From Archivesica marissinica (taxonomy: Eukaryota > Mollusca > Bivalvia > Venerida > Vesicomyidae), in assembly GCA_014843695.1 (NCBI GenBank), contig CM026398.1, forward strand, positions 48,945,579 to 49,009,578: DNA of 64,000 nt. Direction: 5' to 3'. The first letter of the stretch is position 1; every line of letters begins with the position of its first letter. The position numbers and the translations under genes are program-made. The notes below the pieces were generated by a model. It saw only the letters and a list, made by a program, of their open reading frames with translations, had not been told where the DNA came from and made no database searches. Positions 61,461 to 64,000 of this stretch are shown piece after piece.

Positions 61461-62790
61461 TCATTTTATGCAAAGATAAGTTGAAATCTAATTGATCATT
61501 CTATGCAAAGATAAGTTGAAATCTAATTAATTGTTCTATGCAAAGATAAGTTGAAATCTAATTGATCATTTATGCAAAGATAAGTTGAAATCTAATTGAT
61601 CATTTATGCAAAGATAAGTTGAAATCTAATTAATTGTTCAATGCAAAGATATGTTGATATCTAATTAATCATTTATGCAAAAATAAGTTGAAATCTAATT
61701 GATCATTTATGCAAAGATAAGTTGAAATCTAATTGATCATTTATGCAAAGATAAGTTGAAATTCAACTGATCATTTATGCAAAGATATGTTGAAATCTAA
61801 TTGATCATTTATGCACAGATAAGTTGAAATCTAATTGATCATTTATGCAAAGATAAGTTGAAATCTAATTGATCATTTATGCAAAGATAAGTTGAAATTC
61901 AACTGATCATTTATGCAAAGATATGTTGAAATCTAATTGATCATTTATGCATAGATAAGTTGAAATCTAATTAATCATTTATGCAAAAATAAGTTGAAAT
62001 CTAATTGATCATTTATGCACAGATAAGTTGAAATCTAATTGATCATTTATGCAAAGATAAGTTGAAATCTAATTGATCATTTATGCAAAGATATGTTGAA
62101 ATATAATCGATCATTTATGCAAAGATAAGTTGAAATATGATCATTTATGCAAAGATAAGTTGAAATCTAATCGATCATTTATGCAAAGATAAGTTGAAAT
62201 CTAATTGATCATTCTATGCAAAGATAAGTTGAAATCTAATTGATCATTTATGCAAAGATAAGTTGAAATTCAACTGATCATTTATGCAAAGATATGTTGA
62301 AATCTAATTGATCATTTATGCAAAGATAAGTTGAAATCTAATTAATCATTTATGCAAAGATAAGTTGAAATCTAATTGATCATTTATGCAAAGATAAGTT
62401 GAAATCTAATTGATCATTTATGCAAAGATAAGTTGAAATCTAATTGATCATTTATGCAAAGATAAGTTGAAATCTAATTGATCATTTATGCACAGATAAG
62501 TTGAAATCTAATTGATCATTTATGCAAAGATAAGTTGAAATCTAATTGATCATTTATGCAAAGATATGTTGAAATATAATCGATCATTTATGCAAAGATA
62601 AGTTGAAATATGATAATTTATGCAAAGATAAGTTGAAATCTAATTGATCATTTATGCAAAGATAAGTTGAAATCTAATTGATCATTTATGCACAGATAAG
62701 TTGAAATCTAATTGATCATTTATGCAAAGATATGTTGAAATCTAATTGATCATTTATGCAAAGATAAGTTGAAATTCAATTGATAATTCT
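61461..62790. repeat. 34-bp minisatellite, about 39 units
   Basis: Unit TGATCATTTATGCAAAGATA + AGTTGAAATCTAAT. Blocks of variants (ATTCAACTGATC, ATATAATCGATC) recur, showing duplication of multi-unit segments. Confidence 0.95.
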
Positions 62791-62813
62791 ATGTCAGTAT
62801 TATTGCAGTCCAA

Positions 62814-63274
62814 CTAAGCGCTTGGAAGATTTCGTCTGCACAACATTGTGACAAGACAGACGGACAGAAAGTACAAAATCAATATGTCTACCGCTTCCCC
62901 GAGAGACATAACAAGGTATTTCAATCTTGGCAATATCCCTCCGGCAGTCTTGGCAATGCTGACTAACAGATCATGGCTTGTAGAATCTTCATTACTGTCA
63001 CAGATCACTCACCGAATCCTGGCCAACACGTCCTTGCATTGTAAAACATCACCACGTAGCAGTCACTCATTGTTCTAGCTTCCCAATAATGTTTTACTGT
63101 CGCATACGGAAACAGAATGCCCAGAAAATTGTGCGTAGTTTTCAAATAGCAATAAAGTCTCAACTTGTCATCGGATTTTAAAATTTCTTTCACCCGCATG
63201 AATGCCTTCAGCAAGGCTATATTATCATTGTAAAGATTTCCAAGAGTTATCATTCCTTTTAAAAACTCTCCCAT
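62814..63274 (-). pseudogene. two abutting minus-strand ORFs, unclassified (possible decayed element)
   Basis: On the minus strand an 89-codon ORF (MGEFLKGMITLGNLYNDNIA ... NARTCWPGFGE, 63274-63005) meets a second frame of 64 codons (63008-62814: CDSNEDSTSHDLLVSIAKTA ... CRRNLPSA). The composition looks protein-like in both. GATTCG|GTGAGT at the join could be a splice donor, or the break may be a frameshift. I do not recognise the family. It could be a repeat-derived gene remnant. Confidence 0.3.
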
Positions 63275-63394
63275 CTCCTATCATAGAGAAGGTCCGTATG
63301 TTCATACTGGTGAGAACTAGAAAGCTAGTGAGTATGCTTCTATTGCATTGGTAACAACAACAACAACAACATATAAGAATACTAAGTCAGGCAT

Positions 63395-63850
63395 ATAGGT
63401 GAGGCAAACTGTGCAGTGGCAACCAGTCCCTCGGACTCCCTCCAGCACATAGAGTTGAAGGAGCCCCAACCATGCTATGGCATGCCCCTACAAGAATACT
63501 ATGTCAGGCATATAGGTGAGGCAAACTGTGCAGTGGCAACTAGTCCCTCGGACTCCCTCCAGCACATAGAGTTGAAGGAGCCCCAACCATGCTATGGCAT
63601 GCCCCTACAAGAATACTATGTCAGGCATATAGGTGAGGCAAACTGTGCAGTGGCAACCAGTCCCTCAGACTCCCTCCAGCACATAGAGTTGAAGGAGCCC
63701 AACCATGCTATGGCATGCCCCTACAAGAATACTATGTCAGGCATATAGGTGAGGCAAACTGTGCAGTGGCAACCAGTCCCTTGGACTCCCTCCAGCACAT
63801 AGAGTTGAAGGAGCCCCAACCATGCTATGGCATGCACCTACACTTATATC
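63395..63850 (+). repeat. 117-bp tandem repeat, about 4 units, open in frame
   Basis: Unit GTGAGGCAAACTGTGCAGTG ... CAAGAATACTATGTCAGGCATATAG, 117 bp. The plus-strand reading gives a 39-residue period (ATSPSDSLQHIELKEPQPCY...). A one-base deletion (GAGCCCAACC for GAGCCCCAACC) breaks the third unit. No homology recognised, so not called as coding. Confidence 0.9.
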
Positions 63851-64000
63851 GACTGGTCCACAATATGACCTGCGAGGGCGCGGTTAGCCAAATCCAATGT
63901 TTATGCCATCACTCTAAAGCACAAAAAAATGTAGTAACGTCGTGTGTGAACTAAAGTAAGGTTGTCTCGAGACAAGCATGACTCGTCATACATTGTGTAT

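Overview
The window is eukaryotic, most probably from a bivalve mollusc. It has GT-AG introns, several tRNA-derived SINE families, TTAA-flanked MITEs and very many minisatellites. The bivalve assignment rests on the SINE style and genome texture and is an inference; Metazoa is secure. By summing the arrays, about half of the called bases are tandem repeat.

One protein-coding gene is well supported: a plus-strand ortholog of the SLIT-ROBO Rho GTPase-activating proteins (srGAP). Fourteen exons can be placed from the window edge (1-149) to the stop codon at 46727-46729. They join in phase into 946 codons: the C-terminal half of the F-BAR (IMD/Fx-type) region, a linker, a RhoGAP domain with its arginine finger, an SH3 domain and a Ser-rich tail. 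The N-terminal part, roughly the first 190 residues by comparison with vertebrate srGAPs, lies upstream of the window. A canonical AATAAA lies 83 bases after the stop.

Region 1-31 kb holds the F-BAR and RhoGAP exons. Their introns carry arrays with unit lengths of 14, 29, 32, 34, 36, 49, 63 and about 80 bp. A 1000-N assembly gap (13289-14288) separates two near-identical copies of one repeat block. Region 31-46.7 kb holds exons 12-14, with the SH3 domain between a 69-bp array and 17-bp and 20-bp arrays. Region 46.8-64 kb has no convincing coding exon. It holds SINEs, MITEs, two roughly 610-bp inverted-repeat elements, several arrays and a 117-bp in-frame repeat.

The most interesting signal is that several intronic minisatellites are amplified exon-intron junctions of this gene. 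Intron 9 is almost wholly a 49-bp array repeating the exon 10 acceptor, giving about 23 decoy 3' splice sites before the real one. Intron 11 begins with about 16 further copies of the exon 11 donor. The array in intron 12 starts exactly at its donor, and arrays in introns 1 and 7 also contain splice-site-like sequence. Using an intron 9 decoy would put an early stop inside the RhoGAP domain in most copies. The transcript must therefore pick one site among many near-identical ones.
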